Source: Streptomyces sp. 11x1 (lineage in GTDB: Bacteria > Actinomycetota > Actinomycetes > Streptomycetales > Streptomycetaceae). From it: 64,000 nucleotides of DNA. Of the stretch, positions 8,562 through 24,136 are shown piece by piece; the stretch's first letter is position 1, and every line of letters begins with the position of its first letter. Under the pieces are notes generated by a model. The model saw only the letters and a program-made list of their open reading frames with translations. It searched no databases and was not told where the DNA came from. The position numbers and the translations under genes were made by a program. The stretch is taken from assembly GCF_032598905.1 (NCBI RefSeq), contig NZ_CP122458.1, positions 6,411,001 to 6,475,000 on the forward strand, read 5' to 3'.

Positions 8562-9689
8562 ATGCTCGACGAATCGCTGCTAGACACCCCCGACGCCCTG
8601 TCGGAGGCGGACCGCCGCGACCTGCTCCGCGGCGCCGCCGAGGCGGGCGCCCGGGTCCGCACGGCCATCCGTCTCGGCACCGAGGCCGGTATCCCCGACC
8701 TGAAACCCGACGGCCGGCCCCGCGCTCTCCTGATCGCGGGCCCCGGCATGGCCTCCGCGGGCGTCGCCGACCTGCTCGGCGCCCTCGCGGGATCCAGTTG
8801 TCCCCTCACCCGCCTGCACCCCACCGGCGTGGCCCCCGCGGCGGGTGCCCTGCGCTGGGACCTCCCGGGCTGGGCGGGCTCGGTCGACCTCCTCCTGATC
8901 GCCACCGCCGACGGCGCCGAACCCGGCCTGGCGCTCCTGATCGACCAGGCCTACCGCCGCGGCTGCACGGTCGTCGCCGTCGCCCCGCCCCGCACCCCGG
9001 TCGCCGAGGCCATGGAAGGCGCCCACGGACTCTTCGTACCGATGGCGACCGGCCCGTACGAGCAGGAGGTGCCCCTCGGCGCCGCCGCCCCCGGCGTGCT
9101 GTGGGCGCTGCTCACCCCGATGCTCGCGCTGCTGGACCGCACCGGCCTGGTCGCCGCCGCGCCCGACGCCCTGCAGAAGGTCGCCGACCGCCTCGACCAC
9201 GTCGCCGAGCGCTGCGGCCCCGCCATCGCCACCTACAGCAATCCGGCCAAGACGCTCGCCGCCGAGCTGGCCGACGCCCTCCCGGTGATCTGGACCGAGG
9301 GCCAGGCAGCGGCCCCCGTGGGCCGCCGTTTCGCTTCCGCGCTCGCCGAGCTGGCGGGGCGCCCGGCCCTCGCCGCCCAGCTGCCGGAGGCGCTCGCCTC
9401 GCACACGGTGCTGCTGTCCGGTCCGCTCGCCGCGAGCGCCGACCCCGACGACTTCTTCCGCGACCGCGTCGAGGAACCGCCCGCCCTCCACGCGCGCGTG
9501 GTGCTCCTTCGCGACCGCCCCACCGGCGGCCTCAGCGCCGTCCCGGCCGCCCGCGAGCTGGCCCTCGGCCACGACACCGCGATCAGCGAGCTGGAACCCG
9601 AGGAGGGCACCGACCTGGAGACCCTCGCGGAGATGATCGCCATCACCGATTTCGCCGCCGTTTACCTGTCGCTCGCCTCCGGAGCCTGA
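8562..9689 (+). CDS. SIS-domain sugar-phosphate isomerase-like protein
   Basis: 375 residues; ATG 8562 has cggaggc about 8 nt upstream. Residues 50-180 resemble a SIS (sugar isomerase) half-domain with a GPGMAS phosphate-type loop. The second half resembles the C-terminal domain of bifunctional phosphoglucose/phosphomannose isomerases, including YSNPAKTLAAELADALPVIW. It lies between manB and manA, so a role in interconverting hexose phosphates is likely, but the substrate cannot be read from sequence and some members may be regulatory. Spacing to manA (106 bp) allows co-transcription. Confidence 0.8.
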   Translation: MLDESLLDTPDALSEADRRDLLRGAAEAGARVRTAIRLGTEAGIPDLKPDGRPRALLIAGPGMASAGVADLLGALAGSSCPLTRLHPTGVAPAAGALRWDLPGWAGSVDLLLIATADGAEPGLALLIDQAYRRGCTVVAVAPPRTPVAEAMEGAHGLFVPMATGPYEQEVPLGAAAPGVLWALLTPMLALLDRTGLVAAAPDALQKVADRLDHVAERCGPAIATYSNPAKTLAAELADALPVIWTEGQAAAPVGRRFASALAELAGRPALAAQLPEALASHTVLLSGPLAASADPDDFFRDRVEEPPALHARVVLLRDRPTGGLSAVPAARELALGHDTAISELEPEEGTDLETLAEMIAITDFAAVYLSLASGA

Positions 9690-9795
9690 TCCTCACGGAC
9701 GCTTCCGAAGCCCGACCCGCGCGGAGCCCGATCCCGACCGGGCCCGACCTCGACCGGGGCCCGGCCGGCTCCCCACGTACGGAGAAACACACACC

Positions 9796-10947
9796 ATGGA
9801 CCGCCTCGACAACACCGTCCGCCCCTACGCCTGGGGTTCGACCACCGCCATCCCGGAGCTCCTCGGAGTGGCCCCCACGGGCGAGCCGCAGGCGGAGATG
9901 TGGATGGGAGCCCACCCCGGCGCGCCCTCGCGCACCGGACGCGGCCCCCTCACCGAGGTGATCGACGAGGCACCGGAACGCGAGCTGGGCACCCGGACCG
10001 TCGAGAAGTTCGGCCCCCGCCTCCCCTTCCTCCTGAAGCTTCTCGCCGCCGGCGCGCCCCTCTCCCTCCAGGTCCACCCCGACCTCGAACAGGCCAGGGA
10101 GGGGTACGAGGACGAGGAGCGGCGCGGCATCCCGATCGACGCGGGACACCGCAACTACAAGGACGCCAACCACAAGCCGGAACTGATCTGCGCCCTCACG
10201 GAGTTCGACGGCCTGTGCGGCTTCCGCGAACCGCTGCAAGCCGCCGAGCTGCTGGCCGCCCTCGACGTCGACTCCCTCAAGCCGTACGTCGACCTCCTGC
10301 ACGCCCACCCCGAAGAGGCGGCGCTGCGCGAGGTGTTGACCGCCGTCCTGGGCGCCGACCCCGAGGAGATGGCCCACACCGTCACCGAGGCCGCGGCCGC
10401 CTGCGCCCGCCTCGGCGGCGCCCACGCCCCCTACGCCGACATCGCCCACCACTACCCGGGCGACCCCGGCGTCATCGCCGCCATGCTCCTCAACCACGTA
10501 CGCCTGCAGCCCGGCGAGGCCCTGTTCCTGGGCGCCGGGATCCCGCACGCGTACCTGAACGGCCTCGGCGTCGAGATCATGGCCAACTCCGACAACGTGC
10601 TGCGCTGCGGCCTCACCCCCAAGCACGTCGACGTCCCCGAACTCCTGCGCATCGTCCGCTTCGAGGCGACCGACCCGGGCGTGCTGCGCCCGGAGGCGTC
10701 CCCCGACGGCGAAGAGGTCTACGAGACGCCCATCGACGAGTTCCGCCTCTCCCGCTTCGTCCTCCCCGAGGCCGCCGCCCCGCACGATCTCACTCGCGCC
10801 ACCCCGCAGATCCTTCTCTGCACGGCTGGTTCGGTCCGGGCGGGCGAACACACCCTCGCCCCCGGCGAGTCCGTCTTCGTACCGGCGGACGAGAAGGCCG
10901 AGGTGTCCGGCCCGGGCACGCTGTTCCGCGCGACCGTGCTCGCGTGA
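9796..10947 (+). CDS. manA: Mannose-6-phosphate isomerase, class I
   Basis: 383 residues from ATG 9796, with ggagaa 7-10 nt upstream. The type I cupin signatures are present: zinc ligands in SLQVHPD and NHKPELICAL near residues 90-135, the GAGIPHAYLNGLGVEIMANSDN signature after residue 245, and the usual helical insert in the middle. It isomerises fructose-6-phosphate and mannose-6-phosphate, feeding ManB upstream. Together with manB and the SIS gene it forms a mannose-activation block required for protein or polymer mannosylation. Confidence 0.95.
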   Translation: MDRLDNTVRPYAWGSTTAIPELLGVAPTGEPQAEMWMGAHPGAPSRTGRGPLTEVIDEAPERELGTRTVEKFGPRLPFLLKLLAAGAPLSLQVHPDLEQAREGYEDEERRGIPIDAGHRNYKDANHKPELICALTEFDGLCGFREPLQAAELLAALDVDSLKPYVDLLHAHPEEAALREVLTAVLGADPEEMAHTVTEAAAACARLGGAHAPYADIAHHYPGDPGVIAAMLLNHVRLQPGEALFLGAGIPHAYLNGLGVEIMANSDNVLRCGLTPKHVDVPELLRIVRFEATDPGVLRPEASPDGEEVYETPIDEFRLSRFVLPEAAAPHDLTRATPQILLCTAGSVRAGEHTLAPGESVFVPADEKAEVSGPGTLFRATVLA

Positions 10948-10963
10948 CGGCCTGACGCACTCC

Positions 10964-11014
10964 CGATCCACGACCCCTTCCGATCCACGTCCCCTCCCTA
11001 TCCACGACCCGATG
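10964..11014. repeat. 17-bp imperfect tandem repeat, three units
   Basis: Units at 10964-10980, 10981-10997 and 10998-11014 share the core ATCCACG(A/T)CCC (for example CGATCCACGACCCCTTC). They lie in the 198-bp gap before the cation transporter gene and could bind a regulator; no other function is apparent. Confidence 0.7.
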
Positions 11015-11145
11015 CACCGACACCGGGCCGGGCTGCAACAATGCCCCCTGCAAAAGGCGGGCAAAGCCCGGCCGGTGACGGACCGAAGCGTGGGTACCCA
11101 TCCCGCGCACAGACGTATGCGTAGGCGAAGGGACACCTCGGACAC

Positions 11146-12123
11146 ATGAGCGCGTCAGGCGGCACCAAGGCGATCGTGGCGGCACTCGCCGCCAACCTCG
11201 CGATCGCGGTAGCGAAGTTCGTGGCGTTCCTCTTCAGTAACTCGTCGTCGATGCTCGCCGAGTCCGTGCACTCGCTCGCCGACTCCGGCAACCAGGCCCT
11301 GCTGCTCCTCGGCGGCAAGAAGGCCAAGCGCGAGGCGACCGCCGAACACCCCTTCGGCTACGGCCGCGAGCGCTACATCTACGCCTTCCTCGTCTCCATC
11401 GTCCTCTTCTCCGTCGGCGGCATGTTCGCCCTCTACGAGGGCTACGAGAAGATCAAGCACCCGCACGAGATCGAGGCCTGGTACTGGCCGGTCGGCGTCC
11501 TCGTCTTCGCGATCATCGCCGAGACCTTCTCCTTCCGGACCGCCATCAAGGAGTCCAACGTCCTGCGGGGCAACAAGTCCTGGACCGAGTTCGTCCGCCA
11601 CGCCAAGGCCCCCGAGCTGCCGGTCGTCCTCCTGGAGGACCTCGGCGCCCTCGTCGGCCTGATCCTCGCCCTCGGCGGCGTCGGCCTCGCCCTGCTCACC
11701 GGCGACGGCGTCTGGGACGGCATCGGCACCCTCTGCATCGGCGTCCTGCTCATCCTGATCGCGATCGTCCTCGCCGCCGAGACCAAGTCCCTCCTCCTCG
11801 GCGAGTCCGCCGGCGCCGAGGACGTCGAGAAGATCGCGCAGGCCGTCGTCGACGGCGACACCGTCACCCGCGTCATCCACATGCGCACGCTCCACCTCGG
11901 CCCCGAAGAGCTGCTCGTCGCCGCCAAGATCGCCGTCCGGCACGACGACACGGCCACCGAGGTCGCGAACGCCATCAACGCGGCCGAGGCCCGCATCCGC
12001 GAGGCCGTCCCGATCGCCCGGGTCATCTACCTGGAGCCCGACATCTACAGCGAGGCCGAAGCCGTCAAGGGCGCCGACCCCGAGGCCGCGCCCGGCGGCC
12101 CGACCGCTCCCGCCGAGCACTGA
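11146..12123 (+). CDS. Cation diffusion facilitator (CDF) transporter
   Basis: 325 residues. ATG 11146 follows a spacer starting with cgaaggg about 17 nt upstream, so the binding site is weak. There are five to six membrane helices and a cytoplasmic C-terminal domain of about 100 residues. The first metal-site motif is HSLAD in the second helix (SVHSLADSGNQ), as in the family. The second, in the fifth helix, reads LLEDLGALVG, an Asp/Glu pair instead of HxxxD, which is common in this actinobacterial subgroup. It probably exports a divalent metal in exchange for protons; the metal is not predictable. It lies upstream of ahcY but is separated from it by a terminator-like hairpin. Confidence 0.88.
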   Translation: MSASGGTKAIVAALAANLAIAVAKFVAFLFSNSSSMLAESVHSLADSGNQALLLLGGKKAKREATAEHPFGYGRERYIYAFLVSIVLFSVGGMFALYEGYEKIKHPHEIEAWYWPVGVLVFAIIAETFSFRTAIKESNVLRGNKSWTEFVRHAKAPELPVVLLEDLGALVGLILALGGVGLALLTGDGVWDGIGTLCIGVLLILIAIVLAAETKSLLLGESAGAEDVEKIAQAVVDGDTVTRVIHMRTLHLGPEELLVAAKIAVRHDDTATEVANAINAAEARIREAVPIARVIYLEPDIYSEAEAVKGADPEAAPGGPTAPAEH

Positions 12124-12166
12124 CCCACCGGCCCGTTCGGGCCGTTCCACCAGGCACCGAACACCG

Positions 12167-12198
12167 GGGCCCGTCGCACGAACGACCGCGACGGGCCC
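12167..12198 (+). terminator. Terminator hairpin after the CDF transporter gene
   Basis: GGGCCCGTCGC (12167-12177) pairs perfectly with GCGACGGGCCC (12188-12198) across a 10-nt loop, 43 nt after the stop codon. There is no U-run, as is common for streptomycete terminators. Confidence 0.75.
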
Positions 12199-13934
<1,736 letters not shown>

Positions 13935-13945
13935 TCCGCCCGGCG

Positions 13946-13974
13946 GTGGGTGCGTCGCACCTCGACGCACCCAC
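13946..13974 (+). terminator. ahcY terminator hairpin 1
   Basis: GTGGGTGCGTCG (13946-13957) and CGACGCACCCAC (13963-13974) form a perfect 12-bp stem with a 5-nt loop, starting 11 nt past the ahcY stop. There is no T-run. Confidence 0.8.
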
Positions 13975-13991
13975 CCAGGCAGAAGCACCCA

Positions 13992-14027
13992 GGCAGGCCC
14001 CCCGCACCCCCGTGCCGGGGGCCTGCC
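13992..14027 (+). terminator. ahcY terminator hairpin 2
   Basis: GGCAGGCCCCC (13992-14002) pairs with GGGGGCCTGCC (14017-14027) across a 14-nt loop, 17 nt after the first hairpin. Tandem hairpins suggest strong termination downstream of ahcY. Confidence 0.7.
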
Positions 14028-14082
14028 CGTTCGGCGCCTCAGTCCCGTCGGCCGGACCCGCCCGTCAAGACCCAGGACCCCC

Positions 14083-14697
14083 ATGCCCCGCGGCCGGTAT
14101 TCGCTCCAAGACCCGCACGACCACACCCTCCTCGCCGAGGAACACTTCCACTGCGCGCCCGGCCCGTCCGGCTGGCGCTACGTCTCCCAACTGACCGCCC
14201 CCTCCGGCGACCATGCCGGCTCCGTCGACCTGGCCATCGATGAACTCGGCCGCCCCATCCGCCTCGAACTCCACGCCGCCAGCTGGCAGGTCCGCGGCGC
14301 CGCCCTCGACGGCGTCACCTGGGTCCGCACCGACCCCACCGGCACGGAGGCCACCGAAGGCAATGTCCGCGCCCACGCCTTCACCGGCACCTCCCCGGCG
14401 TTCCTGATCGCCACCGCCCGCCTGCTGCGCCTCACCCCCTCCGCCCCGGCCACTCGCGTACGCCTCGTCGCCTTCACCGACCCGGTCCTGGCCCCGCGCA
14501 CCCTCGACCAGTCCTGGGCCTTGATCGAAAGAGAAGCACACGCCACTGACAACGGCCCCCTGGTGGTGGACGAATACCAGGTCACAGCCCTGGACACGGG
14601 CGAGCGGCACACCGTTCACATCGCGGGCGACGTCGTCCTGGCAGCACCCGGAATCGAGCTGGAGCACCTGGAGACACCGCCGTCCTCGTTCGACTGA
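14083..14697 (+). CDS. Conserved hypothetical protein (204 aa)
   Basis: 204 residues from ATG 14083. It is soluble, with no signal peptide or membrane helix and no motif I recognise. The middle part (residues 45-170) alternates short hydrophobic strands with polar turns, suggesting an all-beta or alpha/beta ligand-binding fold. Sequences such as DLAIDELGRPIRLELHAASWQVRGAALDGVTWVR look like a lipocalin- or START-like sheet, but that is speculation. Codon use matches its neighbours. It is preceded by the ahcY terminators and faces the RDD gene tail-to-tail across 88 bp. Confidence 0.75.
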   Translation: MPRGRYSLQDPHDHTLLAEEHFHCAPGPSGWRYVSQLTAPSGDHAGSVDLAIDELGRPIRLELHAASWQVRGAALDGVTWVRTDPTGTEATEGNVRAHAFTGTSPAFLIATARLLRLTPSAPATRVRLVAFTDPVLAPRTLDQSWALIEREAHATDNGPLVVDEYQVTALDTGERHTVHIAGDVVLAAPGIELEHLETPPSSFD

Positions 14698-14785
14698 GGC
14701 ACGGTCCGCCCCGCGTGGCCGGCCGGTGAACGACCGACGGACCGACCCGGCGCTGTGCGGCAGCGCCCCCGGGCGGACCCGGGAC

Positions 14786-15805
14786 TCAGGCGGGCGGGGC
14801 GAACCCGGTGCTCGGTGGCCGCTCGGGAGACGGCGTGTGCGGCGGCTCGGGGGCGGGCGGGATGCCGGGAGCGGCCGGACCGGGAACGCCGGAGGGCCCG
14901 GGTGCGGGAGCGGATGGGGGCACGGGTGCGGGGCCTGCGGCTCCGGCGGGCGGCGCGTACCCGAAGCCGCCGGCAGCGGGGGCCGGGCCACCCGCAACCG
15001 CACCCACACCAGCACCCGAACCCACCCCGGCCTTGCCCTGGAAGGCCTGGCGAGCCTCCCGGGCCTGCCGCTCGTGCACCACTGCCGCCAGATACGCGCC
15101 CGGCGGCACCCCGTAGGGCGCCGGAGCCCCGGTACGGGCCGCGAGGTCCGAGGCGAGACGTTCCGCCATGGCCGCACCGACGTGCGGGTCCAGCTGCCGC
15201 ATCCGCGTCAGGTACTGGCGGATGGCCAGCCACAGCCCGTCCGGCACGGCGGAGAGGTCGAGCGCGGAGAACTGTCCCGCGAGCCACGGCGGGGGCGGAG
15301 GCACGAATGCCGCCCGTCCGGCCGGAACCCGCTCCCGCACGACCAAGGTCCCCGCGAACACGTCACCCAGCCGACGCCCTCGCGCCGACACGAGTGAGGC
15401 GATGCAGGCGACGACCCCGAACGTCATCAGGATCTCGACCACCCCGACCGCCCCGCGTACCAGCGCGTGCCGGAACCGGATCGGACCCCCGTCGTCCCGC
15501 ACCACCCGCAGCCCGCAGACGAGCTTCCCCAGCGAACGCCCATGGCTCAGCGTCTCCACCGCGATCGGCCCGCCCACCAGGACGAGCAGGAAGCTCGCGA
15601 TGGATATCGCCGTCTGCGCCGCCTCGTCCAGACCGGCCGTCGACAGCACCAGGATCAGGACCACCGCGAGGTAGACGACCACGGCCACGACCAGGTCGAG
15701 CAGCACGGCCAGCGCTCGGCTCGGCAGCTTCGCGGGACGCAGTTCCAGCGCCACCGCCTCGCCCGTCACTAGCTCACTCACACCCGTAGTCCCTTCCGGA
15801 TTCAT
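14786..15805 (-). CDS. RDD family membrane protein with proline-rich tail
   Basis: 339 residues from ATG at 15805. Residues 20-165 form the RDD domain: three or four hydrophobic helices with the typical Arg (PSRALAVLLD) in the first, RSLGKLVCGLRVV between helices and a final RGRRLGDVFAGTLVV. Residues 165-240 are cytoplasmic and charged. From about residue 250 the tail is almost entirely Gly, Ala and Pro. RDD proteins are implicated in ion or solute transport, but their role here is unknown. The gene is divergent from the SpoIIM gene, and both usually neighbour the DUF58/MoxR cluster. Confidence 0.85.
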   Translation of the reverse strand: MNPEGTTGVSELVTGEAVALELRPAKLPSRALAVLLDLVVAVVVYLAVVLILVLSTAGLDEAAQTAISIASFLLVLVGGPIAVETLSHGRSLGKLVCGLRVVRDDGGPIRFRHALVRGAVGVVEILMTFGVVACIASLVSARGRRLGDVFAGTLVVRERVPAGRAAFVPPPPPWLAGQFSALDLSAVPDGLWLAIRQYLTRMRQLDPHVGAAMAERLASDLAARTGAPAPYGVPPGAYLAAVVHERQAREARQAFQGKAGVGSGAGVGAVAGGPAPAAGGFGYAPPAGAAGPAPVPPSAPAPGPSGVPGPAAPGIPPAPEPPHTPSPERPPSTGFAPPA

Positions 15806-15860
15806 CCCCTGACCTGCCCCGAGAGTGGCCAGTCTGCCAAGCTGAGGTCATATCGCGCCC

Positions 15861-15905
15861 CAGTACGACCAGTACGACCATTGCGATCAGTAGGACCAGC
15901 GCGAC
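15861..15905. repeat. 9-bp tandem repeat (five units) in a divergent intergenic region
   Basis: Five consecutive 9-mers occur at 15861, 15870, 15879, 15888 and 15897: two exact CAGTACGAC, then CATTGCGAT, CAGTAGGAC and CAGCGCGAC. They fill the centre of the 143-bp gap between the divergent RDD and SpoIIM genes, where both promoters must lie. Confidence 0.8.
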
Positions 15906-15948
15906 AAGCCGGCACGCAGTGCGAGACGGACAAGGAGCAGCACACCCG

Positions 15949-16956
15949 ATGGACCTCGATGTCTTCGTGTCCGCCCATCGTGCCGAGTGGGACCGCCTCG
16001 ACGCCCTGCTCCGCCGCCAGCGCCGTCTCGACGGAGCCGAGGTCGACGAACTCGTCACCCTCTACCAGCGCACCGCCACCCACCTCTCATTGATCCAGTC
16101 GAGCGCTCCGGACCCGCAGCTCACCGGGCGCCTCAGCCAACTGGTGGCACGCGCGCGCAGCGCCGTCACGGGAAACCGGCGCGCTTCCTGGCGCGACGTC
16201 ACCCGCTTCCTGACCCAGGGCTTCCCCGCAGCGGTCTACCGCTCCCGTCACTGGTGGGTCCCCACAGCCCTGCTCTCCACCCTCGTCGCCGTGCTCCTGG
16301 GGTGGTGGATCGGTACCCACCCGGAAGTCCAGGCCGGCATCGCCGCCCCGGACGCCCTCCGCGAGATGACCCGACCCGGTGGTCAGTACGAGACGTACTA
16401 CTCCAGCCATCCCGCTGCGTCCTTCGCGGCCCAGGTGTGGACGAACAACGCCCAGGCCGCCGCGATGTGCCTGGTCCTGGGGATCTTCCTCGGCCTACCG
16501 GTCCTCTGGATCCTGCTCCTGAACATGCTCAACCTGGGCGTCGGCATCGGCCTGATGACCTCGGCCGGCCGCCTCGACGTCTTCCTCGGCCTGATCCTCC
16601 CGCACGGCCTGCTGGAACTGACCGCCGTCTTCGTGGCCGCCGGCACCGGGCTGCGGCTCGGCTGGACCGTCATCGACCCAGGGCCCCGCACCCGCCGGTC
16701 CGCCCTGGCCGAGGAGGGGCGAGCCGCCCTCGGGATGGCGATAGGCCTGGCGCTGGTCCTCTTCGTGTCCGGCGCCATCGAAGGCTTCGTCACCCCGTCC
16801 GGCCTCCCCACCTGGGCCCGCATAACCATCGGAGTCCTCGCCGAACTCGCCTTCCTCGGGTACGTCTACATCCTGGGCGGACGCGCCGTCCGTGCCGGTG
16901 ACACGGGCGATGTCGAGGAGCACGAACGCAGCGCCGCGGTCCCCACCGCCGCCTGA
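15949..16956 (+). CDS. Stage II sporulation protein M family membrane protein
   Basis: 335 residues starting at ATG 15949 with aaggag upstream. The N-terminal 90 residues are soluble and charged. They are followed by a SpoIIM-type core with about six hydrophobic helices, including WWVPTALLSTLVAVLLGWWIG, the conserved ASFAAQVWTNNAQAAAMCLVLGIFLGLPVLWILLLN region and LPHGLLELTAVFVAAGTGL. In Bacillus SpoIIM belongs to the engulfment complex; in actinobacteria these proteins are present in vegetative cells with undefined roles. The gene immediately precedes the rRNA operon on the same strand. Confidence 0.85.
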   Translation: MDLDVFVSAHRAEWDRLDALLRRQRRLDGAEVDELVTLYQRTATHLSLIQSSAPDPQLTGRLSQLVARARSAVTGNRRASWRDVTRFLTQGFPAAVYRSRHWWVPTALLSTLVAVLLGWWIGTHPEVQAGIAAPDALREMTRPGGQYETYYSSHPAASFAAQVWTNNAQAAAMCLVLGIFLGLPVLWILLLNMLNLGVGIGLMTSAGRLDVFLGLILPHGLLELTAVFVAAGTGLRLGWTVIDPGPRTRRSALAEEGRAALGMAIGLALVLFVSGAIEGFVTPSGLPTWARITIGVLAELAFLGYVYILGGRAVRAGDTGDVEEHERSAAVPTAA

Positions 16957-17010
16957 TGTGCGTCCACCCCCGTCGGGCTGTTAGTCTCCTCTTCGTTCCC
17001 GCAGGAGCCG

Positions 17011-17039
17011 TTGACACGGCCGATGTGGGGAGGTAGATT
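17011..17039 (+). promoter_or_regulatory. rRNA operon promoter
   Basis: A consensus -35 TTGACA (17011-17016) is separated by 17 bp from a -10 TAGATT (17034-17039), the best vegetative promoter in the window. It lies about 510 bp before the 16S gene. Further promoters are expected in streptomycete rrn leaders but I could not define them with confidence. Confidence 0.8.
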
Positions 17040-17550
17040 AGAACAGTTGCCCAGAGGTGGCCATACCCCAGGGCGGCGGTAAAAATCTACCGACTCCTCG
17101 TGAATGCAACATTGCCGAGCGAGTCCACCCGATGAATCAGGAATGAACGTCCGGTCAGTCCGGTCAAAAACTTCTGATAAAGTCGGACTCGCCGAAAGAA
17201 AGCCGCAAGGCAATCAATTAGGTAAGGCCCTCCAGCGGCCGCCGGAAAAGAATTCCGACCGGAAACGGAACGGAAAACGGATCTGGTAGGGTTGGAAACG
17301 CAAGACCGAAGGGAAACTGCCCGGAGGAAAGCCTGAGAACAGCTCGGGTGAGTACAAAGGAAGCGTCCGTTCCTTGAGAACTCAACAGCGTGCCAAAAAT
17401 CAACGCCAGATATGTTGATACCCCGTTCCTGGCCGATCTCGGCTGGGGCGAGGTTCCTTTGAAACAAACACAGCGAGGATGCTGTGAACCATCGGACTAT
17501 TCCTCCGGTGGTTCCGCTCTCGTGTGTGTGCACCGGATTACCGGTAAACA
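17040..17550 (+). promoter_or_regulatory. rRNA operon leader with boxA-like element
   Basis: About 510 nt between the promoter and 16S. Most is AT-richer than flanking genes and contains no credible reading frame. TTGAGAACT at 17374-17382 recurs at 19353-19361 in the 16S-23S spacer, consistent with an antitermination boxA-type element present in both places. RNase III processing stems are expected but I did not delimit them. Confidence 0.55.
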
Positions 17551-22505
<4,955 letters not shown>

Positions 22506-22602
22506 CTCAGTTGCTCGCGTCCACTGTGTTGGTTCTGAAACCACGAACAACCCCATTTCTCATGTGTCATGAGGGAAGGTGCGGTATTCATAGTTTCATA
22601 GT

Positions 22603-22722
22603 GTTTCGGTGGTCATAGCGTGAGGGAAACGCCCGGTTACATTCCGAACCCGGAAGCTAAGCCTTACAGCGCCGATGGTACTGCAGGGGGGACCCTGTGG
22701 GAGAGTAGGACGCCGCCGAACA
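22603..22722 (+). rRNA. rrf: 5S ribosomal RNA
   Basis: About 120 nt beginning GTTTCGGTGGTCATAGCG and ending CGCCGCCGAACA. The two ends pair to form helix I, and the conserved CCGAACCCGGAAGCTAAG loop region is present. It lies about 97 nt after the 23S end and directly before the operon terminator. Confidence 0.97.
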
Positions 22723-22731
22723 ATTTTTGAG

Positions 22732-22763
22732 AAAGCCCCTGCCGGGTTACCGGCAGGGGCTTT
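22732..22763 (+). terminator. rRNA operon rho-independent terminator
   Basis: AAAGCCCCTGCCGG (22732-22745) and CCGGCAGGGGCTTT (22750-22763) form a perfect 14-bp stem with loop GTTA, 10 nt past 5S. It separates the rRNA operon from the convergent DUF58 gene and may work in both directions. Confidence 0.92.
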
Positions 22764-22825
22764 CTGCATTTACGGCTGGTTTTTGCCGGGCGTCCCCCTC
22801 CACGGGGAATGAAATGAAATGGGAA

Positions 22826-24136
22826 TTAGAGGCGCCCGGCAGCCTTCAGTGACAGGTAGGCGTCTGCCAGAGCCGGCGGCAGGTTGTCGGGTGTCGCGTC
22901 GACGACCGTGACGCCGTGGCGACGCAGTTGATCGGCAGTGCGGTGGCGGTCCGCTTGGGCCTGGGCGGCCGCGGCGGCCTCGTAGACCGCATCCGTGGTG
23001 CCTCGGGAGTTCGCCATGCGGGCGATGTGCGGATCTGCCACGGAGGCCACCACGACCGTATGGCGTTGGGTGAGGCGGGACAGGACGGGGAGGAGGCCCT
23101 GTTCGACGGGGGCCGCGTCGAGGGTGGTGAGGAGGACGATCAAGGCTCGGCGAGGCGCCGTACGGAGCGCGGTGGCGGTGAGGCCCCGGGCGTCCGTTTC
23201 GACGAGCTCGGGTTCCAGCAGAGCCATGGCGTTGACCAGGGACGGGAGGACGTCTCCCGCTGTGCGGCCCTGGACCAGGGCGCGTACGCGACGGTCGTAG
23301 GCCAGCAGGTCCACGCGGTCGCCGGCGCGGGAGGCCAGGGCGGCCAGGAGCAGGGCCGCGTCCAGGGAGGCGTCGAGGCGGGGGGCGTCGCCCACACGGG
23401 CCGCCGAGGTTCGGCCGGTGTCCAGGACGAGGAGGATGTGGCGGTCGCGTTCGGGACGCCAGGTGCGTACGGCCACCGAGGACTGTCGGGCTGTGGCGCG
23501 CCAGTCGATGGAGCGGGTGTCGTCGCCGGGGATGTACTCGCGGAGGCTGTCGAACTCCGTGCCCTCGCCCCGGGTCAGGACGCTGGTGCGGCCGTCCAGT
23601 TCACGCAGGCGGGCCAGTTTGGACGGCAGGTGCTTGCGGCTGGTGAACGGGGGGAGCACCCGTACGGTCCAGGGCGCTCGGTGGCTGCCCTGGCGGGCGA
23701 AGAGGCCGAGAGGGCCGTACGAGCGGATCGTGACCCTGTCCGCCTGGCGGTCGCCCCGGCGGGTGGGGCGCAGGCGGGTGGTGATGCGACGGCGCTCGCC
23801 CGGGGGGATCGTGAGCCGGTGGCGGGACGCAGTCACTTCGGTGCCGGGGAGCCAGCTGCTGGGGGGCCAGGCGTCGCGGAGGTGGGCGCGCAGGGGGCGG
23901 CCGGAGGGGTTGGTGACCGTGAGGGTGACGTCCGCGCTCTCGCCCAGGCGTGCGGAGGTGTCGCCGGAGCGCAGGAGACCCAGGCGGCGCACGGGTGCGG
24001 CGAGGGCGTAGTCGCAGGCGCAGGCCAGGGCCAGCGGGGCGTTCACGGCCAGGATGCCCGTCCAGCTGGGTTCCCAGATGCCTACGGGAAGGGTGCCGAG
24101 AGCCGCGAGGAGTGCGGCGCGTCCGGTGGGGGCCAT
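22826..24136 (-). CDS. DUF58 domain protein
   Basis: 436 residues; the ATG at 24136 overlaps the MoxR stop by one base. Two hydrophobic stretches near residues 8-50 are followed by a beta-sandwich region and the DUF58 signature EFDSLREYIPGDDTRSIDWRATAR near residues 195-220. A von Willebrand A-like domain comes next (HILLVLDTGRTS). DUF58 proteins occur almost always with MoxR ATPases and are thought to be substrates or partners in assembling metal- or redox-dependent complexes; the target here is unknown. Last gene of a minus-strand operon, convergent with the rRNA operon. Confidence 0.9.
   Translation of the reverse strand: MAPTGRAALLAALGTLPVGIWEPSWTGILAVNAPLALACACDYALAAPVRRLGLLRSGDTSARLGESADVTLTVTNPSGRPLRAHLRDAWPPSSWLPGTEVTASRHRLTIPPGERRRITTRLRPTRRGDRQADRVTIRSYGPLGLFARQGSHRAPWTVRVLPPFTSRKHLPSKLARLRELDGRTSVLTRGEGTEFDSLREYIPGDDTRSIDWRATARQSSVAVRTWRPERDRHILLVLDTGRTSAARVGDAPRLDASLDAALLLAALASRAGDRVDLLAYDRRVRALVQGRTAGDVLPSLVNAMALLEPELVETDARGLTATALRTAPRRALIVLLTTLDAAPVEQGLLPVLSRLTQRHTVVVASVADPHIARMANSRGTTDAVYEAAAAAQAQADRHRTADQLRRHGVTVVDATPDNLPPALADAYLSLKAAGRL

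Noticed and set aside
17155-17292. Additional rrn promoters (TAAAGT near 17178, TAGGGT near 17287)
   Set aside because: Plausible -10 hexamers but no acceptable -35 at the right distance; expected from other rrn operons but not supported here.
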